Source of the DNA: Lichenicoccus sp964247695 | GTDB lineage: Bacteria; Pseudomonadota; Alphaproteobacteria; Acetobacterales; Acetobacteraceae | Assembly: GCA_964247695.1 (NCBI GenBank) | Contig: CAXTVI010000025.1 | Coordinates: forward strand, 1-64,000 | DNA: 64,000 nt | Reading direction: 5' to 3' | In this document: piece after piece, positions 7,192 to 15,633 of the stretch | Numbering within the stretch: position 1 is the stretch's first letter | Layout: each line of letters starts with the position of its first letter | Notes under the pieces: generated by a model | Databases searched by the model: none | What the model was told of the DNA's origin: nothing | The model's input: only the letters and a program-made list of their open reading frames with translations | Translations under genes and position numbers: made by a program

Positions 7192-9139
7192 GCCGGCTGT
7201 TGCCCTGGCCCAGGTTGCGGTAGCGCGCCAGGGCCATCAGCGGGAAGAACATCCGGTAGCCGTGGTAGCGCAGGTAGAACACCTTCGGAAACCCGACGGC
7301 ATTGTAGGGCAGCTCCTGCCACTCGCCGGAGCGCTCCTGCGACGCCGTCAGCCACGCGATGCCGCGTGCCACCGCAGGATGGTCGCGCTCGCCGGCCGCC
7401 ATCAGGCCGAGCAGCGCCCATGCCGTCTGCGACGGCAGGCTCTGGTTGTAGCACCCGGGCGTGGCACCTTCGAAGCTGGCGCAGTCCTCGCCCCAGCCAC
7501 CCTCGTCGCGCTGCACGGCGAGCAGCCAGGTCACGGCGCGTCGCACCATCGCATCTGACTGCGGCACGCCGGCGGCGTTCAGGGCGCAGAGCACCGACCA
7601 GGTGCCATAGATGTAGTTGGTGCCCCAGCGGCCGAACCAGCTGCCGTCACGCTCCTGCTCGCGCCGCAGGAAGGCGATGCCGCGCTCGATCACCGGCCGG
7701 TCCGCGTCGTGGCCGAGTTGGGCCAGGAACGAGATGCAGCGCGCGGCCACGTCCGCCGTCGGCGGGTCGAGCAGCGCACCGTGGTCGGCGAACGGGATGT
7801 GGTTCAGGATGTCGTGGTTGTTGTCGACATCGAAGGCGCCCCAGCCGCCGTTGCCGCTCTGCATGCCGACCACCCAGGCGCGCGCACGCTCGATCGCCTG
7901 CTCGTTGGCGGGATCGTCCTGGCGGTGCAGCAGCATGCCCACCACCGCGGTGTCGTCCACGTCCGGGTAGTAGTCGTTGCGATACTGGAAGGCCCAGCCG
8001 CCCGGTGCCAGGTGCGGGCGCTGCACCGCCCAGTCGCCCTTCACGTCCAGTACCTGCCGGTCGCGCAACCAGGCGCCGGCCGCGGCCAGTCGCTCGCCGC
8101 TGGCATCCGGGCTCTCGCCCCTCGGCTGGTCCGCGAGGCCGCTGGCCGCCTCGATCATCGCGTGCCCGGCAAGCCCGGTGTCCCAGATCGGCGAGACGCA
8201 GGGCTGGCAGTAGCTCTCCTCGCCATGCTGGACCAGCAGGTTGCGCACCGACTGCCAGGCGATCGCGGCACCCGGATGATCGGGGGCCACGCCGAGCGCG
8301 TCGTACATCATCACCGAGTTGGCCATCGCCGGGTAGATCGCGCCGAGCCCGTCCTCGCCATTCAGCCGCTGCTCGACAAAGGCCAGGGCCCGCGTGATGG
8401 CGTGGCGGCGCAGGAGACGCGGCGTCAGCGGATCGACCAGCCGGAGGGCATCGTCGACGCGCTTGAACACCCGTCCCCAGACCGAGCGGTAGGGCCCGCG
8501 CGTCCAGTGCCGCACCGTGTCCGGCGGCTGCCTGAACAGCTCCCGGATGTGGATGCCGCGCGGGTTGCGTGCACGCGGCCGCAGCGCCGCCAGCACCAGC
8601 AGCGGGCAGGTCACGGTGCGCGACCAGTACGACATGTTCCAGATGTTGAAGAAGAACCGACGCGGCAGCAGCATCAGCTCGACCGGCATCATCGGCGTGC
8701 CGCGCCAGGGGATCTGGCCGAACAAGGCGAGCTGGAAGCGACAGAACACGTTGGCGCGCTCGGCACCCCCGAGGTCCAGGATCGCCTCGCGCGCCCGGCG
8801 CATATGCGGCGCCTCCGGATCGTCGCCGATCGCCTTGAGCGCGAAATAGGCCTTTACGCTGGCCGAGAGATCGATGCGCCCGTCATGGTAGAGCGGCCAG
8901 CCGCCATGCGCGCCCTGGATCCGTCGCAGGTAGCGGCCGATGCGGGCCTGCAGCGGCGCATCGATCCGGTCGAGATAGTGCTCCAGCAGCACATATTCGG
9001 CGGGAATGGTGGCGTCCGCCTCGAGTTCAAAAACCCAATGCCCATCGGCCGCCTGCATGCCGGCCAGGGCGGCGTGCGCCGAGACGATCGCGCGGTCGAG
9101 GGCGGCATCCGAGAGTGCGGCATCCGGTGTCGTCAGCAT
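7172..9139 (-). CDS. shc: Squalene-hopene cyclase (HpnF)
   Basis: This enzyme cyclises squalene to hopene and diplopterol at the inner membrane. The 655-residue length is normal. The catalytic DxDDTA motif is present as DVDDTAVV at about residue 395. Several QW-type repeats are visible (GGWGAFDVDNNHD, DGSWFGRWGTNY, GGWGEDC). The ATG at 9139 is preferred over an upstream TTG at 9172. The gene sits between hpnE and hpnG in the hopanoid operon, and its stop lies inside the start of hpnG. Confidence 0.96.
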   Translation of the reverse strand: MLTTPDAALSDAALDRAIVSAHAALAGMQAADGHWVFELEADATIPAEYVLLEHYLDRIDAPLQARIGRYLRRIQGAHGGWPLYHDGRIDLSASVKAYFALKAIGDDPEAPHMRRAREAILDLGGAERANVFCRFQLALFGQIPWRGTPMMPVELMLLPRRFFFNIWNMSYWSRTVTCPLLVLAALRPRARNPRGIHIRELFRQPPDTVRHWTRGPYRSVWGRVFKRVDDALRLVDPLTPRLLRRHAITRALAFVEQRLNGEDGLGAIYPAMANSVMMYDALGVAPDHPGAAIAWQSVRNLLVQHGEESYCQPCVSPIWDTGLAGHAMIEAASGLADQPRGESPDASGERLAAAGAWLRDRQVLDVKGDWAVQRPHLAPGGWAFQYRNDYYPDVDDTAVVGMLLHRQDDPANEQAIERARAWVVGMQSGNGGWGAFDVDNNHDILNHIPFADHGALLDPPTADVAARCISFLAQLGHDADRPVIERGIAFLRREQERDGSWFGRWGTNYIYGTWSVLCALNAAGVPQSDAMVRRAVTWLLAVQRDEGGWGEDCASFEGATPGCYNQSLPSQTAWALLGLMAAGERDHPAVARGIAWLTASQERSGEWQELPYNAVGFPKVFYLRYHGYRMFFPLMALARYRNLGQGNSRRVTYGF

Positions 9140-9216
9140 GGCCCGGTCGGAGCAAATGGGGGCGAACCGCAAGAAGAGGAACGCGACCTGGACAAATGCA
9201 TTCGCTCCGATTCTGG

Positions 9217-10545
9217 TCAGGACCCGGCTAGAGCAAGGACCGCAGTCTTGCCGGACCTGATTGCACCTTCAATGGTTGCGGGCAACCCTGTGTCGGTCCA
9301 GTCCCCCGCCAGGACGAGATTCCTTAATTCAGTGCGACTTCCGGGCCGCAGCCGCTGTTGCGCGGTGGTGGCCGCGAAGGTCGCCCGCTTCTCCCGAAGC
9401 ACCCGGTGGGGGGGCGCCTCGAGCGGCAGCGACACGACCGCACCGCCGGCATGACGCGTCGGACGCAGCGCCGGTTGCAGCACCCGGGTGATCTCGGCCC
9501 AGACCTGTGCGGCAATGGCCACATTCTCGCGCCCCGCCAGATGGTTGGCGGCGCTGATGGTGACGGACACCACGTCGGGCTTGACGAACACCCACTCGGC
9601 GAGGCCGCCGACGATGCCGGCGAAGCCTGCGCGCGCGAGGTCACCGCCAAGATGCTCCTGCAGCGCGATCCGGTAGTGCAGGTTGAGGATGCTCTCGAAG
9701 CTGTCCGGAAGGGCAAGGTTCGGCAGCGGACCGGCCAGCAGTTCGGCCGCGACCGGCGCGGTCACCGCCAGCACCACCTGATCGTCCTCGTCCAGGGCCT
9801 GCTGGCCCTCCGGCAACACCAGCCGGGTGATCCGACCGCCCTCGTCACCTAGGCCGGAGACGCGGCAGCCGGTGCGGATGACGGCCCCCTCGGCCTGCAG
9901 CCGTGCCAGCGCCGGGTCCACCAGGCTCTCCGACAGGCCGAGACGCGGATACCAGGGGATGCAGGCCTCGCCGCCGACAGCCAGGCTCTCGCGCATCATC
10001 GCCGCCATCAACCTGGCGCTGCCCGCCTCCGGCTGCGTATTCAGCACCGAGATCGACAGCGGCACCAGCAGCCGGTCGGCCAGCATGCCGGGCGCCAGGC
10101 ACTCGGACACCGTCACGCCGTCCCGCGCGCGCAGCATGCGCACCAGCGACAGCAGCTCGCGCAGCCGCATCCCGGGAACCCGGCGCGCGGGATCGAGCAC
10201 CCACCACGGGATGCGCCCGCGCGACAGGCGAAGCGTCCAGTGCAGGTCGGCACCCCGGTCCGACGAGATATCGGAGAACGGGAACACCGGCAGGCCCGGA
10301 CCGCCGAGGGTGTGGCGTGCACCGACGCGGTCGAGGTAATCGAAGGTGGCGTGGTTCGCCGACAGCAGCAGGTGGTTGCCGTTATCGATGCGGCAGCCGA
10401 GTTGGCGGTCCTCGTAGGAACGCGCGCGGCCACCACAGGCGGGCCCAGCTTCGTAGAGAACCACCTGCCATCCGGCGCGCACGCCCTCGAGCGCCGCCGA
10501 CAGGCCGGCGAGGCCGCCGCCGACAACGTGCAGGCAGCCGCTCAT
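9217..10545 (-). CDS. hpnE: Hydroxysqualene dehydroxylase HpnE
   Basis: An FAD-dependent amine-oxidase-like enzyme (442 residues) that reduces hydroxysqualene to squalene in the bacterial HpnCDE route. The N-terminal dinucleotide motif is HVVGGGLAGLSAALEG, followed by CGGRARSYED and, at the C-terminus, LVLAGDWTDTGLPATIEGA. The start ATG at 10545 overlaps the hpnD stop by four bases (ATGA). The frame is open further upstream, but only into hpnD coding sequence. Confidence 0.93.
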   Translation of the reverse strand: MSGCLHVVGGGLAGLSAALEGVRAGWQVVLYEAGPACGGRARSYEDRQLGCRIDNGNHLLLSANHATFDYLDRVGARHTLGGPGLPVFPFSDISSDRGADLHWTLRLSRGRIPWWVLDPARRVPGMRLRELLSLVRMLRARDGVTVSECLAPGMLADRLLVPLSISVLNTQPEAGSARLMAAMMRESLAVGGEACIPWYPRLGLSESLVDPALARLQAEGAVIRTGCRVSGLGDEGGRITRLVLPEGQQALDEDDQVVLAVTAPVAAELLAGPLPNLALPDSFESILNLHYRIALQEHLGGDLARAGFAGIVGGLAEWVFVKPDVVSVTISAANHLAGRENVAIAAQVWAEITRVLQPALRPTRHAGGAVVSLPLEAPPHRVLREKRATFAATTAQQRLRPGSRTELRNLVLAGDWTDTGLPATIEGAIRSGKTAVLALAGS

Positions 10546-11432
10546 ACCGGAGCGAGGGCCCTGGCCGCGATCAGTGCCTTCCGCCAGCGCGGTACCTTGA
10601 TCCGCTGGCGCGGCGGCTGCCAGCCGGCCCGCTCCTGAGTCGCCAGGATCGCCGCGTAGCTTGCCGCCATCAGCCGGGCCGGACGCATCGCGCGCCGGTT
10701 GCACCGCCGCATCGCAGCCCGCGCCTGGGAGAAATGATAGTGCGCCAGTGCCGCCATGCCCCGGCAGGCCGCCTCCAGACCCGGCGCCGCGAGTGCTGCG
10801 GGCAACGCCTGGGGGACGCCGGCTGCCTGCAGCCGCTCGCGCGGCAGGTACAGCCGTCCGCGCGCCGCATCCTCGTCGATGTCGCGCAGGATGTTGGTGA
10901 TCTGCAGGGCGCGTCCGAGATGGTGCGCCACCTGGTCGGCCGCCGGCGAGCTGTCGCCGAACGCGCGCACCGAGAGCCGCCCGACGGCGCTGGCGACCCG
11001 GTCGACGTACAGGTCGAGCTCGGTCTCCGCGGGTGCCACGATCACGTGCTCGGCGTCCATCTGCATGCCGTCGATGACCGCCTCGAAATCGGCCTCGCGC
11101 AACCGGTAGCGCTCAATGGCGGCCAGCAACACGCGGTCGAGCGCATCGTCGGCACAGCCCTCGTACAGGCTGGCGATGCGCCCGCGCCAGGCGCGCAGCC
11201 GCGGCAGCTTGTCCTCGAACGGGGTCTCCTCGTCGGCGACGTCGTCGACCAGCCGGCAGAAGGCATAGATCGCGAACATCGCGTAGCGCCGGTCCGGCGG
11301 CAGCACGCGCATGCCACGCGCGAACGAAGTGCCGGAGCGCACGACGATGGCTTCCACCAGCGCGAGGTCGGCCGGATCGCAGCCCAGCGCCGCGCGCCGC
11401 TTCGCCATGAGAGCCGGCCGTCGCTTGCCCAT
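10542..11432 (-). CDS. hpnD: Presqualene diphosphate synthase HpnD
   Basis: A trans-isoprenyl diphosphate synthase of the squalene/phytoene synthase family that condenses two farnesyl diphosphates into presqualene diphosphate. It has the first aspartate-rich motif (CRLVDDVADEET), YVDRVASAVGRLSVRAFG, and the second motif ITNILRDIDEDAARGRLYLP. The start at 11432 shares one base with the hpnC stop (TGATG). A second ATG at 11408 would remove eight residues and cannot be excluded. Confidence 0.93.
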   Translation of the reverse strand: MGKRRPALMAKRRAALGCDPADLALVEAIVVRSGTSFARGMRVLPPDRRYAMFAIYAFCRLVDDVADEETPFEDKLPRLRAWRGRIASLYEGCADDALDRVLLAAIERYRLREADFEAVIDGMQMDAEHVIVAPAETELDLYVDRVASAVGRLSVRAFGDSSPAADQVAHHLGRALQITNILRDIDEDAARGRLYLPRERLQAAGVPQALPAALAAPGLEAACRGMAALAHYHFSQARAAMRRCNRRAMRPARLMAASYAAILATQERAGWQPPRQRIKVPRWRKALIAARALAPV

Positions 11433-12295
11433 CAGCGCCTCCAGGCGCGCGCGGCGCCGAGCAGGCTGCGCGCCACATCGATGCGGTGCAGCTTCACCCG
11501 TCCGGCGAGCGGGTCCGCGCGGCGCAGGCGGGCGGCCAGCCGGTGCGACAGGCGCACGATCACCGCGGCCTCCAGCCGCATGCGACGGTCGGCGACCAGG
11601 CCGGGCAGTCCTGCCGCCGCACGATTGAGGCCGTCCACCTCGTCGAGCAGCCGGTCGAGCACCCGGCGCAGGGCGGGCGGGGTTGCCGTCGCGCGCAGTA
11701 CCGTCTCGTCCAGTCCGGCCTCGGCGAGCCAGGGCAGCGGGATATAGCAGCGATCGAGCGTCGCGAGATCGTCGGCGCAATCCTGCAGGTGGTTGAGCAC
11801 CTGCAGCGCGGTGCACAGCGCGTCCGATGCCGCCAGCGGCACCTCGCCCTCGCCATGCAGCGCCAGCAGGTAGCGGCCGACCGGGTTGGCGGAATAGCGG
11901 CAGTACCAGGCGAGCTGGTCCCAGCTCTGGTAGCGCGGCTGCACCGCGTCCTGCCGGAACGCCACGATCAGGTCGGTCGCGGTGGATGCGGGCACGCCGG
12001 TCAGCGCCAGCGAGGCGCGCAGCCGCACCGCGTGCGCCAGTTCTGCCGGATGGGCCGCCTCAGTGGCGGCCCCGCCCAGCACCGCCGCCTCCATCGCGTC
12101 GAGGCGCGCGATCTTGTCGTCCGGCGAGAGCAGGTTGTTGTCGGCGATGTCGTCGATGGCGCGCGCGAAGCCGTAATAGGCATGCACGTGCGGCCGGTGA
12201 CGGCGGTCGATCAGCAGCGAGCCGACCGGGAAGTTCTCGTCCTGCCGCCCCTTGCCGGAGGCCACCTCGGGCGCTGCGACGCCGATCTGGTTCAT
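11432..12295 (-). CDS. hpnC: Hydroxysqualene synthase HpnC
   Basis: A squalene/phytoene-synthase-fold protein (287 residues) that converts presqualene diphosphate to hydroxysqualene. Motifs are NFPVGSLLI, YYGFARAIDDIADN, YCRYSANPVGR and LNHLQDCADDLATLDRCYIP. The start ATG overlaps the hpnB stop by four bases. The order hpnB-hpnC-hpnD-hpnE with overlapping codons indicates one transcript. Confidence 0.93.
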   Translation of the reverse strand: MNQIGVAAPEVASGKGRQDENFPVGSLLIDRRHRPHVHAYYGFARAIDDIADNNLLSPDDKIARLDAMEAAVLGGAATEAAHPAELAHAVRLRASLALTGVPASTATDLIVAFRQDAVQPRYQSWDQLAWYCRYSANPVGRYLLALHGEGEVPLAASDALCTALQVLNHLQDCADDLATLDRCYIPLPWLAEAGLDETVLRATATPPALRRVLDRLLDEVDGLNRAAAGLPGLVADRRMRLEAAVIVRLSHRLAARLRRADPLAGRVKLHRIDVARSLLGAARAWRR

Positions 12296-13452
12296 GGCCG
12301 GGTGGAGATCCTCTCGCGGTAGGCACGCTGCTTCCAGACGACGCCGCGTCCGCGATGATGGTCCACCGCCGAGCCGATCGTCGCCAGGGTGTAGAACGCC
12401 GCCACCGCCGGCAGCAACAGCGCCCAGAACGGCACCAGCTCGAACCGGCGTAATGTCGGCAGGAAGGAGATCGTGGCGATCGCCCAGCCCAGCAGGCCGG
12501 CCAGCCTGGCATAGCCGTCGCCGAACACGGCGGCAGCCGGCGGCACCAGCCAGACCAGCACCATGCCGAGCACGGTCGCCAGCAGCAGCAGCGGCGAGTA
12601 GCGCAACTGTACGTAGGCGGTGCGCGCTACCATGCGCCAGATGTCGGCCGGCCCCGGATACGGCCGCACCGAGCGCGCCAGCAGGCTGTGCCCGAGCCAG
12701 ATCGCGCCGCCGCTGCGCTTGACCCGGCGCGCCAGGGTGACGTCGTCGATCAGCGCGCCGCGAAGGCTCTCGATGCCGCCGATGCGCGTGAGCGCGCTGC
12801 GCCGGATCAGGATGGTGCCGCCGGCCGCCGCCGCGGTGCGGCTGGTGGGGCGGTTCACCCGCGCGAACGGATAGAGCATCTGGAAGAAGTAGACGAAGGC
12901 CGGCACCAGCGCCCGCTCCGCCCGGCTCTCGGTGCTGAGCTCCACCATCTCGGACACCATGTCGAGGTCGTCCCGCAGCGCCTTCATCACCAGGGTCGCG
13001 ACATGCGCCGGCTCGTGGATGATGTCGGCATCGGCGAGCAGGATGTAGCCGTCATGGTCGGGCATCAGCCGCGCCACCTCGGCGGTGCCCTGCGCCACCG
13101 CCCAAAGCTTGCCGCTCCAGCCGGCCGGCGGCTCGGCGCCATCCATCACATGCAGGTGCGGCGAGGCGAGCCCGCGTGCCAGCGCCCCGGTGCCGTCCTC
13201 GCTGCGATCGTCCACCAGCACGACGCCGTATGGACCAGGGTAGTCCTGCGCCAGCAGCGAGCCGATGCTGTCCTCGATGGTCTGCGCCTCGTTGCGCGCC
13301 GGCACCACGACGCAAACCGCGGGCCAGGTGCCGGCGACCGGCCGCACCGCCTTGGGCACCGGGCCGAGCATCGGGCCGCCCTGCCAGAAGCGGCCATGCG
13401 CGAAGAACAGCCCGAGCCAGACCAGCAGCGAGAGCGTGGCAAGCACGAGCAT
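12292..13452 (-). CDS. hpnB: Hopene-associated glycosyltransferase HpnB
   Basis: A membrane GT2-type glycosyltransferase (386 residues). It has an N-terminal membrane helix (MLVLATLSLLVWLGLFFA) and a GT-A domain with VVVPARNEAQTIEDSI, VLVDDRSEDGT and ILLADADI. A QxxRW-like region and three further hydrophobic segments follow near the C-terminus (LLLLATVLGMVLVWLV and others). HpnB-type proteins occur with hopanoid genes, but their exact glycosylation step is not firmly known. The start at 13452 overlaps the hpnA stop by one base (TGATG). Confidence 0.9.
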   Translation of the reverse strand: MLVLATLSLLVWLGLFFAHGRFWQGGPMLGPVPKAVRPVAGTWPAVCVVVPARNEAQTIEDSIGSLLAQDYPGPYGVVLVDDRSEDGTGALARGLASPHLHVMDGAEPPAGWSGKLWAVAQGTAEVARLMPDHDGYILLADADIIHEPAHVATLVMKALRDDLDMVSEMVELSTESRAERALVPAFVYFFQMLYPFARVNRPTSRTAAAAGGTILIRRSALTRIGGIESLRGALIDDVTLARRVKRSGGAIWLGHSLLARSVRPYPGPADIWRMVARTAYVQLRYSPLLLLATVLGMVLVWLVPPAAAVFGDGYARLAGLLGWAIATISFLPTLRRFELVPFWALLLPAVAAFYTLATIGSAVDHHRGRGVVWKQRAYRERISTRP

Positions 13453-14474
13453 CAGGCGGCGGTATCCTTGCCGCCCTGGGCCGACGTGGCGTGGTCGCGG
13501 AACCAGGCGACCGCGTCCGCGACCGCCTCGCGCGCCGGCCTCGGCGCATAGCCCAGCTCGCGGATCGCCTTTGCCGACGAGAAGAACATCTTCTTGCGCG
13601 ACATCGCCAGCATCTCCCGCGTGACCCGCGGCTCGATGCCGAAGCCGCGCGACGCCCATTCTGAGGCCACCGCGACCGGCCACAGCACGGATTGCGACAG
13701 CCGCACCCGGGGTGGCCGTCGGCCGGCAACCTCGGAGACCAGCCCGAACAGGTCGCGCAGCAGCATGTCCTCGCCGCCGAGGATGTAGCGCTCGCCCACC
13801 ACCCCGCGCTCGAAGGCCAGCGCATGGCCCTCGGCGACATCGTCCACATGCACGATGTTGAGCCCGGTCTCGACATAGGCCGGCATGCGGCCGGCCGCCG
13901 CGTCGGCGATCATCAACCCGGTGGGCGTGGGCTTGATGTCGCGCGGCCCGACCGGGGTCGACGGGTTGACGATCACCGCCGGCAGGCCGCATTCGCGCAC
14001 CAGCCGCAGTACCTCCTGCTCGGCGCGGTATTTCGACTTCTTGTAGATGCCGATCACCGCATGCTCGTGCACCGGGGTCGCCTCGTTGGCGATGCTGCCG
14101 TCGCCGACCAGCCCGAGGGCGGCGACCGACGAGCAATAGACGATGCGGGCAACGCCGGCTTCCTGCGCCGCCAGCATCAGCAGCCGGGTGCCTTCGACAT
14201 TGGCCCGCATCATCGAGGCCGGATCCGGCACCCACAGCCGGTAGTCGGCCGCCACGTGAAACAGCGCCGCGCAGCCGGCGAGCGCGGCGGCAAAGCATTC
14301 CGGCCGATTGAGGTCGCCCTCGACCAGCTCAGCCTCGAGCCCCTCGAGGTTACGGCGATCGCTGCCACGGCGGACCAGCAGGCGCAGCGCATGGCCACGC
14401 GCGGCCAACGTGCGCGCCACCGCTGAGCCGACGAAGCCGGTGGCGCCGGTGACCAGGGTCGGTGCTGTGCTCAT
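13452..14474 (-). CDS. hpnA: Hopanoid-associated sugar epimerase HpnA
   Basis: A 340-residue NAD-dependent epimerase/dehydratase of the extended SDR type. It has LVTGATGFVGSAVARTL at the N-terminus, the IVYCSSVAALG segment and the catalytic YKKSKYRAE (YxxxK). It is the first gene of the hpnA-G run. A purine-rich TTGGAG ahead of ATG 14474 could be the ribosome site. It diverges from hpnL, so the two probably share a promoter region. Confidence 0.92.
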   Translation of the reverse strand: MSTAPTLVTGATGFVGSAVARTLAARGHALRLLVRRGSDRRNLEGLEAELVEGDLNRPECFAAALAGCAALFHVAADYRLWVPDPASMMRANVEGTRLLMLAAQEAGVARIVYCSSVAALGLVGDGSIANEATPVHEHAVIGIYKKSKYRAEQEVLRLVRECGLPAVIVNPSTPVGPRDIKPTPTGLMIADAAAGRMPAYVETGLNIVHVDDVAEGHALAFERGVVGERYILGGEDMLLRDLFGLVSEVAGRRPPRVRLSQSVLWPVAVASEWASRGFGIEPRVTREMLAMSRKKMFFSSAKAIRELGYAPRPAREAVADAVAWFRDHATSAQGGKDTAA

Positions 14475-14618
14475 GCGCCGCTCGATCTCCAAGGACAGGC
14501 CCGAACGGAAGCTCGTGCGGACGCGAGGCGGCTTATAGCGTTGTGGGGCGCGCTGGTGTAGAGCCAGCGCCCCGCTGTTTCTCCCAGCAGGGCGATCTTC
14601 CACCCGGGCAGGTACGCG
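14475..14618. promoter_or_regulatory. Divergent hpnA/hpnL intergenic region
   Basis: A 144-base gap between two divergently read hopanoid genes, so it must hold promoters for both. It contains an imperfect hairpin at 14545-14573 (CGCTGG/CCAGCG flanked by GGGG/CCCC). I cannot assign -35/-10 boxes with confidence. Confidence 0.4.
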
Positions 14619-15629
14619 TTGAAGACAGCCTCGATCCTGCTTGCCCTGCTCGGCGTCGCGCTGATGACCGGGTTCGCCCTGTGGCTCGGCGCCGGCTCGG
14701 TGTTCAAGGCCACGCTTTCGGTGGGGTTCGGCGGCTTTGCGCTGCTGGTCGGCTGGCAACTCCTGTGCGACATCGTGCTGGCCCTGGCCTGGCGCACCTC
14801 CTGCCCGCGCGGCCTGCTCGATATCGGGATCGGCCGGCTGCTGCTGGCCCGCATGGTGCGCGAGGGCGCGATGACCTGCCTGCCGTTCTCGCAGGTCGGC
14901 GGCATCCTGATCGGCATGCGCGCCACCGGCTTCGGCCGCGCTGTCGCCTGGCCCCTCGCGGTCAGCGCCAACGTGGTGGATCTCACCACCGAGGTGATCG
15001 GCCAGATCGGCTTCGTGCTGCTCGGCCTGCTGTTCCTGATCGATCGCAAGCCCGACACCGACCTGGCTGGTCCGCTCGCCCTGGGCATGCTGCTTGGGGT
15101 CGCCGCGATGGCCGGGTTCATCTGGGCGCAGCGCGGCGCCGGTGGCCTGTTCCGCCGGCTGGCGCGCGGGATGGGCGACCGCGTCGCGGGGCCGGCGATG
15201 CGGCGCTCGCTGCTGGCCGGCATCGACAGCCTGCAGGGCGACCTCGATGCCTTCTATGCACGGCCCGGCAGGATCGCCGCTGCCTGCCTGATCCACCTGG
15301 CCGGCTGGCTCGGCAGCGCCGCCTGGGTCTGGATGGCCTACCGGCTGCTCGGCGCGCCGGTCTCGATCGGCACCGCGCTGGCCATCGAGGGCGCGGCCAG
15401 CGGGGTGCTCGCGGTCTCGTTCCTGGTTCCGGGCGCGCTCGGCGTGCAGGAAGCGGCCTATGTGGCGCTGGGCAGCCTGTTCGGCCTGGACGCCCACCTT
15501 TCCTTCGGCCTCTCCCTGCTCAGACGCGCGCGCGACCTCGCGATCGGCGCCCCGATCCTGCTGCTCTGGCAATGGGTCGAGGTCGTCCGGCTGCGCCGCG
15601 TCGCCAAGCCTGTGCGCCAGGTAGCCTGA
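14619..15629 (+). CDS. hpnL: HpnL family hopanoid-associated membrane protein
   Basis: A 336-residue integral membrane protein related to the LPG-synthase/flippase-like (UPF0104) family, called HpnL when next to hopanoid genes. It has about eight hydrophobic segments. Family motifs are LARMVREGAMTCLPFSQVGG, VDLTTEVIGQIGF and FLVPGALGVQEAAYVALG. It starts with TTG at 14619. The gene at 43194-44240 is a paralogue with the same three motifs. The role is presumed to be transport or positioning of hopanoids; this is inference from context. Confidence 0.85.
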   Translation: MKTASILLALLGVALMTGFALWLGAGSVFKATLSVGFGGFALLVGWQLLCDIVLALAWRTSCPRGLLDIGIGRLLLARMVREGAMTCLPFSQVGGILIGMRATGFGRAVAWPLAVSANVVDLTTEVIGQIGFVLLGLLFLIDRKPDTDLAGPLALGMLLGVAAMAGFIWAQRGAGGLFRRLARGMGDRVAGPAMRRSLLAGIDSLQGDLDAFYARPGRIAAACLIHLAGWLGSAAWVWMAYRLLGAPVSIGTALAIEGAASGVLAVSFLVPGALGVQEAAYVALGSLFGLDAHLSFGLSLLRRARDLAIGAPILLLWQWVEVVRLRRVAKPVRQVA

Positions 15630-15633
15630 CGGA

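Noticed and set aside
7709..9454. Long plus-strand frame opposite the squalene-hopene cyclase
   Set aside because: Antisense composition only; shc motifs are unambiguous on the minus strand.
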